From NCBI GenBank assembly GCA_946185835.1, contig CAMHKW010000011.1, forward strand, positions 1 to 59,550: DNA of 59,550 bases, given 5' to 3'. Positions 17,370 through 25,506 of this stretch are shown piece by piece. Position 1 is the stretch's first letter, and each line of letters begins with the position of its first letter. A program made the translations under genes and the position numbers. The notes under the pieces were generated by a model. The model saw nothing but the letters and a program-made list of their open reading frames with translations. It did no database searches and had not been told where the DNA came from. Origin of the DNA: an uncultured Bacteroidales bacterium (GTDB lineage: Bacteria; Bacteroidota; Bacteroidia; Bacteroidales; Paludibacteraceae).

Positions 17370-17414
17370 TTAACAAGATGTTAGTTAATTATATCGGTAA
17401 GGCGAGTTGTCGGC

Positions 17415-17432
17415 AGCGCGTCGCGACGCGCT
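17415..17432 (-). promoter_or_regulatory. 18-bp perfect palindrome in the rplU leader
   Basis: AGCGCGTCGCGACGCGCT is its own reverse complement. A second small hairpin (GCTCT-...-AGAGC around AACAG) abuts it at 17429-17443. Both lie between the promoter and the rplU start, so they would be in the 5' leader. Candidate site for ribosomal-protein feedback (inference). Confidence 0.5.
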
Positions 17433-17472
17433 CTAACAGAGCTTCTTGGGTGCCCTTTTCCGAAAGCGGCTG

Positions 17473-17504
17473 CAAAATTAGTATATTTTTTACTAATACA
17501 CAAA
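17473..17504 (-). promoter_or_regulatory. rplU-rpmA promoter
   Basis: On the minus strand TTTG (17504-17501), 20 nt, TAATTTTG (17480-17473). Confidence 0.8.
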
Positions 17505-17539
17505 TTTTTGCGTTAATTTTTAGAAATAATATTTGTTGC

Positions 17540-18691
17540 TTAGTATAAGATGATGTCGTTGTCGCCGCATGGCATATATATGCTGTCAGGCAACAGATGT
17601 GTGTCAACGCTCACAGTGTAGGCTGTATGCTGCTCGGCAAGTGGGATGTCGAGTTCTATGAGTCCGTCGGCAGTAGGCTTGACGTTGTATCCAGCGATGC
17701 TGACGTTCAGCTTTTCGGGGTTAGGCTTGTCGCCTCGCAGTCGCACCTTGACATGTCCGTAGAGGTCGGCATCGCGCTCAATAGGTATTTGCATCTGCTG
17801 ACGTAGCGGTAGCATGGTGTCGATGGGTAGGTAGCCGGTGCCGGTGAAGCAGATACGCACCTTGCGCCCCACAAATCGCCGTGGTATGTTGCTGAAGACG
17901 ACGGGCGCGTGGAGGTCGATAGAGTCGGCTGTCTTCTGTTCGTTGTCGAGCGAGACGATGAGCCGTGCATCTTGGCATAGTGGCAGATGCGGGTTCTGTT
18001 CGGTGGTTTCTACCGCTTGTAGTCTTATGTCGATGCTTCGTGCGAAGTACCACGTCAGAGCCAAAGCCGTGGCTACAGCTAATGCTATCAGTGTGATTGC
18101 TATCCGACGACGTCTACGGCGTTTGACTTCTCTGTTCCATAGGTTCTCGAACTCGAGTCCGAGCATGCGTGCTATCACCATCAATACCGCGCGTTGTCGT
18201 TTCCAACGCTTGCTGCCGGCTCCCTCTTCGTTGATGTTGACGCCCAAGATCTGATGGTCGAGCATGGGGTCGGCATTCTTCGGGAAATTGCGCCGTAGCG
18301 CCTCGGGGTAACATTCGGTGTCGGGGTCGCCGGAGTAGGGTATGCCGTCGACGATGAGTGGTATGATACGGTCGCGACGTCCTAACGAGATAAAGTAGTC
18401 GATACCTCCGTTCACGAAAGTCGACTTGGCAGAGCGTGGCGAGCACAACACAATCAGGTATTCCGACTGTTCCATGCGCTGCTTTAGCTCTTGCATCAGC
18501 TCCTCCGAGAGGTTGATGTCGTTGAGGTAGCAGAAGCAGGGACGCATGCGCTTGGGCAGCGAACGAGTGCGACTGATAGCTGTGGGTAGTCGGTAGTTCT
18601 CTATCGCCTTCTGCACCCATAGAGCTTCTTTAGCATCTTTACTTTGGAAGCTGATGAATGCGAAATATTTATATGTCTCATTCATGCTCAT
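17540..18691 (-). CDS. TIR-domain protein with TM helix (ThsB-like, Thoeris II candidate)
   Basis: 383 aa from the ATG at 18691, which overlaps the stop of the upstream gene as ATGA. Residues about 7-190 are a bacterial TIR domain: 'YKYFAFISFQSKD', 'ENYRLP', 'LNDINLSEEL', 'SEYLIVLCSPRSAKS', 'RIIPLIVDGIP'. TIR enzymes consume NAD+ and make ADP-ribose-type signals. The glutamate expected at the WVxxEI-type position reads FVNGGI here (residues 92-97), so the usual catalytic Glu appears to be Gly. A basic stretch and a TM helix (about 197-216) follow, then ~165 residues of beta-rich domain, perhaps periplasmic. Translationally coupled to a TM-Macro gene, the type II Thoeris composition. Confidence 0.8.
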   Translation of the reverse strand: MSMNETYKYFAFISFQSKDAKEALWVQKAIENYRLPTAISRTRSLPKRMRPCFCYLNDINLSEELMQELKQRMEQSEYLIVLCSPRSAKSTFVNGGIDYFISLGRRDRIIPLIVDGIPYSGDPDTECYPEALRRNFPKNADPMLDHQILGVNINEEGAGSKRWKRQRAVLMVIARMLGLEFENLWNREVKRRRRRRIAITLIALAVATALALTWYFARSIDIRLQAVETTEQNPHLPLCQDARLIVSLDNEQKTADSIDLHAPVVFSNIPRRFVGRKVRICFTGTGYLPIDTMLPLRQQMQIPIERDADLYGHVKVRLRGDKPNPEKLNVSIAGYNVKPTADGLIELDIPLAEQHTAYTVSVDTHLLPDSIYMPCGDNDIILY

Positions 18692-19602
18692 ATAATAGGT
18701 CGTTTGGCGAGGTGGTCGATGATGATATGATAGTTGCGGAAGTCGACTTCGGTCATGTTGCTGTCGTGTACGCAGATACGCAAGGTTTTGCAACAAGCCC
18801 TCTGCTTGGCAGCCATGAAGAAGGTGGCTATCATAAGGTCTATCTTCTGCTCGGTAGAGAACTCTGCCGGCAGATCGACGAAGCGGTTGCCCATGACGGC
18901 TACGTTGACGGTGTCGTGGCGGAGTAAAGGCTGTGCGAGGTTATGCCACATGTCGAGCAGGAAGGTGGTGTATTCCTGACGGTTGATGGCAATACTGCCA
19001 TTGGGTTGAAGGTGCGTGAAGCTTACCATGCAGAAGTCGCCTTTGTCGGTGAAGACGGGGCATACCGTACCAAGCGGGTAACGGTCTTTTTTGCCTGGTA
19101 GGTTCTCGTCGCTGTCTGTCGGCTTGACAAATTTGAGCCCTTTCGTTATCTCTGCCTCTACGTCGATGCCTTCGGCTTGGCAATATCTGAGGAAGATGCC
19201 GTGTACGGACCGTGGGTTGATGATACGCCCGAGTTCGTTGTCGAAGGTGTCGACGCAGTGCACTACGCGAAGCCCGTCTTGCTCGAAGATGTCGCAGCAC
19301 TCTACTATCACGTGCAGGTCGCTATGCGGGTCTTTATACACCGATTTGGTGGTAGGCCAGTTCATCACTATTCCGATGAACACCAATATGGCAAGTGCGA
19401 TGAGTAGTGTGGCGGGGTGGTCGAAAGGAAGGTAAACGAGCCGATGCAGGAGGTGGTGCAGAAAACTCTCCTTGGGCAGGACGTTGAGCAGAGCGTCGGA
19501 AAACGTGATGACGAGTCCGAAGCCTGCAACGGTGGTCTTCACCACATCCCACATCAGTTGTTTCCAGTGTCGACCTAAGTATTTGATCTTGGTCTTTAGC
19601 AT
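18688..19602 (-). CDS. TM-Macro protein (ThsA-like effector, DUF6430 family)
   Basis: 304 aa. Two membrane helices lie at about 20-40 and 63-82 ('ATLLIALAILVFIGIVMNW'). The soluble domain from about 95 onward carries DUF6430/ThsA-Macro features: 'CCDIFEQDGLRVVHCVDTFDNELG', split after the DIFE motif, then 'IINPRSVHGIFL', 'DRYPLGTV', and 'VNVAVMGNRFVDLP'. In type II Thoeris the Macro domain binds histidine-ADPR made by the TIR protein, and the membrane part then disrupts the infected cell (known for the family). Here the TIR gene follows with a 4-bp overlap, and tkt lies 22 bp upstream with no visible promoter between. Confidence 0.78.
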   Translation of the reverse strand: MLKTKIKYLGRHWKQLMWDVVKTTVAGFGLVITFSDALLNVLPKESFLHHLLHRLVYLPFDHPATLLIALAILVFIGIVMNWPTTKSVYKDPHSDLHVIVECCDIFEQDGLRVVHCVDTFDNELGRIINPRSVHGIFLRYCQAEGIDVEAEITKGLKFVKPTDSDENLPGKKDRYPLGTVCPVFTDKGDFCMVSFTHLQPNGSIAINRQEYTTFLLDMWHNLAQPLLRHDTVNVAVMGNRFVDLPAEFSTEQKIDLMIATFFMAAKQRACCKTLRICVHDSNMTEVDFRNYHIIIDHLAKRPII

Positions 19603-19624
19603 GGGCTGTCGCGTGTGGCAGAGG

Positions 19625-21634
19625 TTATAGTATTTGTTTGACTTGTTCGCAGACGTTGTCGGCGGTGAAGCCGAGTTTCTGGTCGAGTATCTTATAAGGT
19701 GCCGAGAAACCGAACGAGCTCAGTCCCCATACCTTGCCGTTAGCTCCGACCAGACCTTGCAGAGTGACCGGCAGTCCGGCTGTCATGCCGAAGCGTGGCA
19801 GTGCCGGTGGCAGTACGGCGTCTTGATATTCTTTACTTTGTTTGCGGAAGAGTCCTTCCGAAGGTACGCTGACGACTTGTGTGCGTATTCCTTGTTCACG
19901 CAGTTTGGCAGCGCCTTCTAACAGGGTGGCCACCTCCGAACCTGAGGCAAGCAGTACTACTTGCGGGTCGTCGTCTTTGGCAACGATATAGGCGCCATGG
20001 CTGAAGCCTTCGAAGTCTTGAACGGGTAGTGCGGGTATGTCCTGGCGGCTGAGGATGAGTGCCGAAGGCGTAGAGGTGTTCTCTAAAGCAAGTCGCCATG
20101 CCATGGTTGTCTCTTCGGCGTCGGCGGGTCTGAGCACGAGCATTGAGTTGTTGCCCGAGTGGTTTTGCAGGTGCTCCATCAGACGTATCTGTGCTTCTTG
20201 CTCTACGGGTTCGTGAGTGGGACCGTCTTCGCCAACGCGGAAGGCGTCGTGCGACCAGATAAAGATGACGGGTACCTCCATCAGTGCTGCCATACGGACA
20301 GCGGGTTTCATGTAGTCGGAGAAGACGAAGAAGGTGCCGCAAGCGGGGATGACGCCGCCATGGAGTGCCATACCGATACATAGACATGCCATCGTCAGTT
20401 CGCTGACGCCGGCTTGAAGGAAGGCACCTGAGAAGTCGTCGCGGGTGAAGGCGTGGGTCTTCTTAAGGAAGCCGTCGGTCTTGTCGGAGTTGCTGAGGTC
20501 AGCACTCGACACAACCATGTTACCCACTTGCTCGGCAAGCGAAGAGAGTACGGTGGCTGAGGCGCCACGAGTAGCAGCTCCTGCCTTCTGCTGTATCTTG
20601 CTCCAGTCGACGACAGGTGCTTCGCCCGAGAAGAAGGTGTCGTATTGTTTGGCGAGTTCGGGGTTGCTATGGCGCCACTCATATTCCTCGGCATAGCGGC
20701 GGTCGACTATCTGCTTGAGTTCAGCAGCGCGCTTCTCATATAATTTCTGTACGTCGTCGAAGATGACAAATGGGTTCTGAGGGTCTCCACCGAGGGCTTT
20801 GATGGTGGCTTCAAACGAGGCGCCAGACTTCGAGAGCGGCTGTCCGTGGGTGGAGCATTTGCCTTCGAACGACTCGCCTTCGGCTGTCACGGCTCCCTTA
20901 CCCATACGTGTATGTCCGATGATGAGCGACGGACGATGTTGCTCTGCTTTGGCAGCGTCGAGGGCGGCACGTATCTGAACGACGTCGTTGCCGTCGATTT
21001 CTTGTACGAACCATCCCCATGCCTCGTATTTGCGTTTTACGTCTTCTGACGATACGGCATCGCACATGGTTGAGAGCTGCACGGTGTTAGAGTCGTAGAA
21101 CATGATGAGGTTGTCGAGCCCGAGATGTCCGGCGATACGTCCTGCACCTTGCGAGATCTCTTCTTGTACGCCGCCATCGGAGATGAAGGCATAGATAGTC
21201 TGATTCATCACCTTACCGAAACGTGCCTTGAGGAACTTGGCGGCTATGGCAGCGCCCACTCCAAAGACGTGTCCTTGTCCGAGCGGTCCGGAGGTGTTTT
21301 CGATACCCCTCTTCACGCAGCGTTCGGGGTGACCCGGTGTGACGCTGCCCCACTGACGCAGGTTCTTGAGGTCTTCGAGAGTGAAGTAGCCCGCGAGGGT
21401 GAGCTGAGAGTAGAGCATGGGAGCCATGTGACCGGGGTCGAGGAAGAAGCGGTCGCGTCCTTCCCATTCGGGGTTCTCAGGATCATAGACGAGGTATTCG
21501 GAGTATAAGGTGTTGATGAAGTCGGCACCACCCATAGCACCGCCCGGGTGACCTGACTTAGCTTTTTCTACTGCAGCCGCTGCTAATATGCGGATGTTGT
21601 CGGCTGCGCGATTCATTAGTTGTGTTGAATTCAT
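19625..21634 (-). CDS. tkt: transketolase
   Basis: 669 aa, the full length for transketolase, a thiamine-diphosphate enzyme of the pentose phosphate pathway. N-terminal 'KSGHPGGAMGGADF' carries the ThDP-pocket His. 'GPLGQGHVFGVGAAIA' and 'YAFISDGGVQEEISQGA' (ThDP/Mg-binding GDG-like motif, here SDGG) follow. 'THAFTRDDFSGAFLQAGVSE' lies in the Pyr domain and 'SHDAFRVGEDGPTHEPVEQ' carries the catalytic His. The two putative defence genes follow directly. Confidence 0.95.
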   Translation of the reverse strand: MNSTQLMNRAADNIRILAAAAVEKAKSGHPGGAMGGADFINTLYSEYLVYDPENPEWEGRDRFFLDPGHMAPMLYSQLTLAGYFTLEDLKNLRQWGSVTPGHPERCVKRGIENTSGPLGQGHVFGVGAAIAAKFLKARFGKVMNQTIYAFISDGGVQEEISQGAGRIAGHLGLDNLIMFYDSNTVQLSTMCDAVSSEDVKRKYEAWGWFVQEIDGNDVVQIRAALDAAKAEQHRPSLIIGHTRMGKGAVTAEGESFEGKCSTHGQPLSKSGASFEATIKALGGDPQNPFVIFDDVQKLYEKRAAELKQIVDRRYAEEYEWRHSNPELAKQYDTFFSGEAPVVDWSKIQQKAGAATRGASATVLSSLAEQVGNMVVSSADLSNSDKTDGFLKKTHAFTRDDFSGAFLQAGVSELTMACLCIGMALHGGVIPACGTFFVFSDYMKPAVRMAALMEVPVIFIWSHDAFRVGEDGPTHEPVEQEAQIRLMEHLQNHSGNNSMLVLRPADAEETTMAWRLALENTSTPSALILSRQDIPALPVQDFEGFSHGAYIVAKDDDPQVVLLASGSEVATLLEGAAKLREQGIRTQVVSVPSEGLFRKQSKEYQDAVLPPALPRFGMTAGLPVTLQGLVGANGKVWGLSSFGFSAPYKILDQKLGFTADNVCEQVKQIL

Positions 21635-21649
21635 GGTTATATGTTTTTT

Positions 21650-21716
21650 AGAGAATTTAGATGCTTTAGATGATTTTCGAGGATTTAGAGGCTTTAAAGG
21701 CTTTGGATGATTTAGA
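21650..21716. repeat. degenerate TTTAGA repeats upstream of tkt
   Basis: TTTAGA or TTTAAA occurs at least six times in the 77-bp spacer (units such as GATTTAGAGGCTTTAAAGG). No promoter is seen in this spacer on the minus strand, so tkt is probably read from upstream. Confidence 0.5.
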
Positions 21717-22356
21717 GTTTAAATCCTATGTAATAGTTAAACGAGAAGGCGGTATCTTGTTTGTATCCGTATCCGGGTATGTAGTAGGCTGTTAGTGCGC
21801 CTGTTCTCCCTCGGCTGAAGAGTATCTTGTATCTGATATACCAACCCATGTGGAAGTTCTTATAGACTTGCACTTGTACTCCTGCCGTAATCTCTCCCCA
21901 TGCGTCTGCTCTAAAGCGATCGACATAGTTGATAGTAGAGTAACCCCAATAGCTATTGCCTATTATCACGTCTTTGGTTGAACAGCCTTGCATGGCGGTG
22001 CCGATGCGCAATCCGACGAGCAACATGTTCATCGACCGGCGTTTCTTCAATGCCGAGAGGTCGAGTCCGACGCGAGCAAAACCTCCGTAGCCTATGAAGT
22101 TACCGCTGGCAGCCGAGAGTTCGGCTTGTGCATACCCCATCTCAAGAGTGGGGAAGAAGCGGTGCATGATGTCGGTATTGAGAGCCATCTCGTAGCTCTG
22201 TATCTTGCCGCGTGAACGCAAGGGCTCGAAAGCGGAGTTGCCAAGGTCGAGTTTGAGGTTTATCCCTTGGAAGATGGCGGTGTCGGCATACTCGCGGGCT
22301 GCCAAGGTCAGGGGCAGTAAGGCAAAGACAACCAATATGTAAAATAGTCGGCGCAC
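21712..22356 (-). CDS. DUF6048 family outer-membrane protein
   Basis: 214 aa with a signal peptide ('MRRLFYILVVFALLPLTLAA'). The mature part has alternating beta-strand pattern and an aromatic C-terminus ('FSFNYYIGFKL'), typical of an outer-membrane beta-barrel. The pairing with a DUF6452 lipoprotein immediately upstream (2-bp gap) is the usual Bacteroidales arrangement. Function unknown. Confidence 0.75.
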   Translation of the reverse strand: MRRLFYILVVFALLPLTLAAREYADTAIFQGINLKLDLGNSAFEPLRSRGKIQSYEMALNTDIMHRFFPTLEMGYAQAELSAASGNFIGYGGFARVGLDLSALKKRRSMNMLLVGLRIGTAMQGCSTKDVIIGNSYWGYSTINYVDRFRADAWGEITAGVQVQVYKNFHMGWYIRYKILFSRGRTGALTAYYIPGYGYKQDTAFSFNYYIGFKL

Positions 22357-22358
22357 AG

Positions 22359-22844
22359 CTATAGTCGGTAGGTTGAGAGGTAGAGTCTTAGGTTGTCTTG
22401 TTTATAGTTTTCTATAGTGGCATTTAGTATGGTCAGCGAGTCGATAAGCCTATGTGTGGCATCAACATTGGTTATGGTATGGAAGACGAAACATCCGCAT
22501 GCCAAAGAGATGAAGTTGACGTTGTTGTCGTGGTAGATATAAAGGGTGTCAGTGGCGTCGTAGGCTTGTATAGCGTAGGCTGTGAGGTTGTTGTCGGTAC
22601 GTAGTGGCAGAAAAATAGACGAGAGTCTCTTCTGGTTGTCGTATAAAAGCGAGTCGTTGCCGATGCCACGGACGCTGATGCTGTCGATTTGTGAGACGCG
22701 AACAGGCAAGGTGTCGCCTTGTAGCGAGTCGATGGCAAACACTATCTGCACGCCTATGTTGTTGGCGGTGCGACATTCGGTATCGGGTTCGCACGACAAT
22801 AGCAAAAGGCTCAATGGAAGTATGTAACACAAACGTTTGAGCAT
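22359..22844 (-). CDS. DUF6452 family lipoprotein
   Basis: 161 aa. Lipoprotein signal 'MLKRLCYILPLSLLLLSC' with Cys18, then 'EPDTECRTANNIGVQI', the family's conserved start of the mature domain. The rest alternates beta strands ('DTLYIYHDNNVNFISLACGCFVFHTI' in two halves). It stands directly before DUF6048 and both are probably made together for the outer membrane. Function unknown. Confidence 0.75.
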   Translation of the reverse strand: MLKRLCYILPLSLLLLSCEPDTECRTANNIGVQIVFAIDSLQGDTLPVRVSQIDSISVRGIGNDSLLYDNQKRLSSIFLPLRTDNNLTAYAIQAYDATDTLYIYHDNNVNFISLACGCFVFHTITNVDATHRLIDSLTILNATIENYKQDNLRLYLSTYRL

Positions 22845-22862
22845 GTGGGTTCTTCTGAAAGG

Positions 22863-23375
22863 TCAATATAGATTGCGTGCTTCCTCTTTGAGCATCTTCA
22901 GTGCAGCCTGGTTGGGCGTCTCACCATTGAGCGTGTAGGCTTCTATCATCAGGTTGGCGTATTGTAAGGCTGTGGCATCTTGAGGCAGCTGTTGGCGACA
23001 GGTTGAGATGAAACGCAGCACCTCTTCTTTGGCGATGACAACGGCAGCCCACACTTGGTCGGAGACATACACCTGTTGCGACACGTTATGGTCGAATTCA
23101 AGCCGCACGGTCTGCAACATCTGCTGCTGTAACTCGGTGGCGCTGAGGTTTACCAAGTCGGCATTGAGCAGTATGTGCTCGGGTGTGATACGTTCCAACA
23201 AAAGCGTCAGACGCTCATAGCCGCGCAGACGAATAGGTATGGTTACTTCGCGGTCGCGACGCCGCAACTCGAACTGACGGCGCTCGCGTTCTTCTTTGAG
23301 CATACGGCTTAGAATAAGCCATGCTGCAAGCAAAACGATAAGGGAAGGTAAGATGTATTTGAGTATCTCAAGCAT
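22863..23375 (-). CDS. membrane-anchored cytoplasmic protein (DUF7935-like, tentative)
   Basis: 170 aa from the ATG at 23375 (a TTG at 23387 would add four residues). One N-terminal TM helix ('ILKYILPSLIVLLAAWLIL') is followed by a charged 'KEERERRQFELRRRDRE' segment. A helical domain then has 'IRLRGYERLTLLLERITPE', a conserved Bacteroidota signature; the DUF number is from memory. First gene of the minus-strand run with DUF6452, DUF6048 and probably tkt, behind a good promoter. Confidence 0.7.
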   Translation of the reverse strand: MLEILKYILPSLIVLLAAWLILSRMLKEERERRQFELRRRDREVTIPIRLRGYERLTLLLERITPEHILLNADLVNLSATELQQQMLQTVRLEFDHNVSQQVYVSDQVWAAVVIAKEEVLRFISTCRQQLPQDATALQYANLMIEAYTLNGETPNQAALKMLKEEARNLY

Positions 23376-23410
23376 AATACGGTGCAAGTTTCGGTATACT
23401 TAATGCGGTG

Positions 23411-23442
23411 CAAAGGTAAGAAAATATTTTTGTATTTGCAAA
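23411..23442 (-). promoter_or_regulatory. promoter of the run ending in tkt and the TIR/Macro pair
   Basis: On the minus strand TTTG (23442-23439), 20 nt, TACCTTTG (23418-23411). It is the only convincing minus-strand promoter I find between here and the TIR gene. Confidence 0.8.
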
Positions 23443-23755
23443 TGTCTTGGAATTGTTGTTGTATTTGGCAGATTCAACATCAAAGTGCAAAATTAGTAGA
23501 AATGTTTGAAGAAGCAATCTTTAGGTGTCATAAAATTAAGTTTTTCTCTTTGTCTTCGGTTAATTTTGTATTGTATTTGTGTGATTGTATTGTCGTCAAT
23601 AGTGTCGAAATCTGCCGTAGGCATCTTTTCCGCGGCCGCTGTTAGTCTTCCACGCGCGGAGGACTAACAGCAACCTCAGTTTTGCACGTCAAGTTGAACT
23701 TAGCAACAAATATCAGAGATTGTAACATCTGATTTGCCGCTTCGACTAACAACGA
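23443..23755. other. gene-free spacer between divergent transcription units
   Basis: AT-rich, without a supported gene. It holds one strong hairpin (23638-23671) and a weak second minus-strand promoter-like site (CAAAATTA at 23488-23495). Confidence 0.5.
23638..23671. repeat. strong 14-bp-stem hairpin without T tract
   Basis: GCTGTTAGTCTTCC (23638-23651) pairs with GGAGGACTAACAGC (23658-23671), 14 positions with one G-T pair and a 6-nt loop ACGCGC. Neither side has a T run, so a simple intrinsic terminator is unlikely. Confidence 0.7.
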
Positions 23756-23787
23756 TTTGTCGGATTGCAATAATTGTTGTACCTTTG
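23756..23787 (+). promoter_or_regulatory. tsaD promoter
   Basis: TTTG (23756-23759), 20 nt, TACCTTTG (23780-23787). It places the transcript start near 23793 and the leader at about 90 nt. Confidence 0.8.
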
Positions 23788-23884
23788 CAGTCCGTCGTGA
23801 AGTGAGTGTCTTCACTTGCAAAATCCACCACGACGCCTACAAGGTAACTATCAACAAGATAACAGCTTTTTATTTGTCTATTCA

Positions 23885-24919
23885 ATGTCAAGTCAATCAG
23901 AACATATTACTATACTCGGCATCGAGTCGAGTTGCGATGATACGAGTGCAGCTGTCATTCGCGATGGCATTTTGCTTAGTAATGTGACAGCCTCACAGAA
24001 GGTTCACGAGGAATACGGAGGTGTTGTGCCTGAGCTTGCCAGTCGGGCACATCAGCAGAACATCGTCCCGGTGGTAGATGCAGCTCTACGCCGCGCCGAC
24101 GTCGACCGTGCCTCGCTGAGTGCTATCGCCTTCACCCGCGGACCGGGGTTGCTCGGCTCACTGCTCGTCGGTACGAGTTTTGCCAAAGGGTTGGCGATGA
24201 GCCTTGACATCCCTCTGATAGAAGTCAACCACCTGCAAGGACATGTCCTTGCACATTTCGTCAAGACAGCCGATGGCAACGAGCGTCATCCCGACTTCCC
24301 TTTCCTCTGCCTGCTGGTAAGCGGCGGTAACTCACAGATTGTCGTTGTACGCAACACCGACGACATGCAGATTGTAGGTCAGACCATCGACGATGCCGCA
24401 GGCGAGGCTTTCGACAAATGTGCCAAGGTGATGGGACTCCCCTACCCCGGCGGTCCATGGATCGACCGCTTAGCCAAAGAAGGCGACCCTAAGCGTTTTC
24501 AGTTCAGCAAACCCCATATCCCCGGCTACGACTACTCGTTCTCGGGATTGAAGACCTCGTTCTTGTATTTCCTGCGTGACCGCCTGCGCGAGAATCCCGA
24601 CTTCATCGAGCAAAACAAAGCCGACCTGTGCGCCGGACTGCAAAAGACTATCATCGACATACTGATGGATAAACTGCACAAAGCGCGTGTTGACCTCGGC
24701 ATCAAACAACTGGCAGTGGCAGGCGGTGTGAGTGCCAACAGCGGACTACGACAGGCTTTCGAAGACTACGGCAAACGCTACCGCTGCGACATCTACATTC
24801 CACCATTCTCCTTTACCACCGACAACGCTGCCATGATAGCTCAGACAGGGTATTTCAAATACCTCAAAGGCGACTTCTGTCCTCTTGACGCTGCACCCTA
24901 CGCCCGCACTACCATTTAA
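23885..24919 (+). CDS. tsaD: tRNA N6-adenosine threonylcarbamoyltransferase
   Basis: 344 aa from the ATG at 23885. The start gives 'MSSQSEHITILGIESSCDDTSAAV' with the family's N-terminal GIESSCDDT; a longer frame from 23816 adds unrelated residues. TsaD makes the t6A base of ANN-decoding tRNAs. Metal-ligand histidines lie in 'ELASRAHQQNIV' and 'EVNHLQGHVLAH'. 'LVSGGNSQIV' and 'TIDDAAGEAFDKCAKVMGLPYPGG' (two parts) form the nucleotide site. 'VAGGVSANSGLR' closes the site. Complete. Confidence 0.96.
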   Translation: MSSQSEHITILGIESSCDDTSAAVIRDGILLSNVTASQKVHEEYGGVVPELASRAHQQNIVPVVDAALRRADVDRASLSAIAFTRGPGLLGSLLVGTSFAKGLAMSLDIPLIEVNHLQGHVLAHFVKTADGNERHPDFPFLCLLVSGGNSQIVVVRNTDDMQIVGQTIDDAAGEAFDKCAKVMGLPYPGGPWIDRLAKEGDPKRFQFSKPHIPGYDYSFSGLKTSFLYFLRDRLRENPDFIEQNKADLCAGLQKTIIDILMDKLHKARVDLGIKQLAVAGGVSANSGLRQAFEDYGKRYRCDIYIPPFSFTTDNAAMIAQTGYFKYLKGDFCPLDAAPYARTTI

Positions 24920-24948
24920 CCCAAATCGTTTCTCTAACCACACCACTG

Positions 24949-25506
24949 ATGGCTGACAAAGAAAAAATAACGCAGATGCTTGCCCCCTACAAAGAGATTA
25001 TAATCTTCGTAGTGGCGTTGTTGGTGTCGAATTACTTTTGGAAGTTCACCTTCAGTGGCGATGAAGACGGTCTGATAGTGACGTGGCTCGGTCTTGACGT
25101 GACCACTCCTTTTTCCCTTTTGGCGCAACATATAGCTTCGGTGGTGGCATGGTTTGTCGACCTCTTTCGCGACACCGTACGCTACGTAGAGCCTTATACC
25201 ATACGTTTCGACAGCGGAAACGGAGTACGCATAGTATGGGGGTGCACCGGACTGAAACAGAGTTTTATATGGCTATGCATAATGTTAGCAGCGAGTGGAG
25301 CATGGAAACGTAAGCTGTGGTTTATTCCTTTAGGCTGGCTTGCCATATACGTATTCAACCTGCTACGTATCATCACCACAGCCTTCATCGTAGAGCACCA
25401 TCCCGAGCTCTTCGAGATATTCCATTCGTATATCTTCAAGTATCTGTTTTACTTCATGCTCTTCATGCTGTGGGTGTGGTGGACCGAACGTATCGCTCGA
25501 CGCTAA
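24949..25506 (+). CDS. exosortase/archaeosortase family membrane protease
   Basis: 185 aa with about five membrane helices. The family's catalytic triad can be read: Cys in 'VWGCTGLKQ' (about residue 99), Arg in 'FNLLRIITTAF', and His in 'LFEIFHSYIFKYLFYF'. Exosortases cleave C-terminal sorting signals from surface proteins and may transfer them to an anchor. The protein is short, like the compact XrtF-type members of Bacteroidota. No sorting-tagged substrate is visible next to it. It starts 29 bp after tsaD and its stop overlaps that of the convergent nuclease gene. Confidence 0.82.
   Translation: MADKEKITQMLAPYKEIIIFVVALLVSNYFWKFTFSGDEDGLIVTWLGLDVTTPFSLLAQHIASVVAWFVDLFRDTVRYVEPYTIRFDSGNGVRIVWGCTGLKQSFIWLCIMLAASGAWKRKLWFIPLGWLAIYVFNLLRIITTAFIVEHHPELFEIFHSYIFKYLFYFMLFMLWVWWTERIARR

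Noticed and set aside
23488..23518. Second minus-strand promoter-like site
   Set aside because: The -33 side is only CAAT with shifted spacing, and a perfect promoter lies closer to the gene at 23411-23442.
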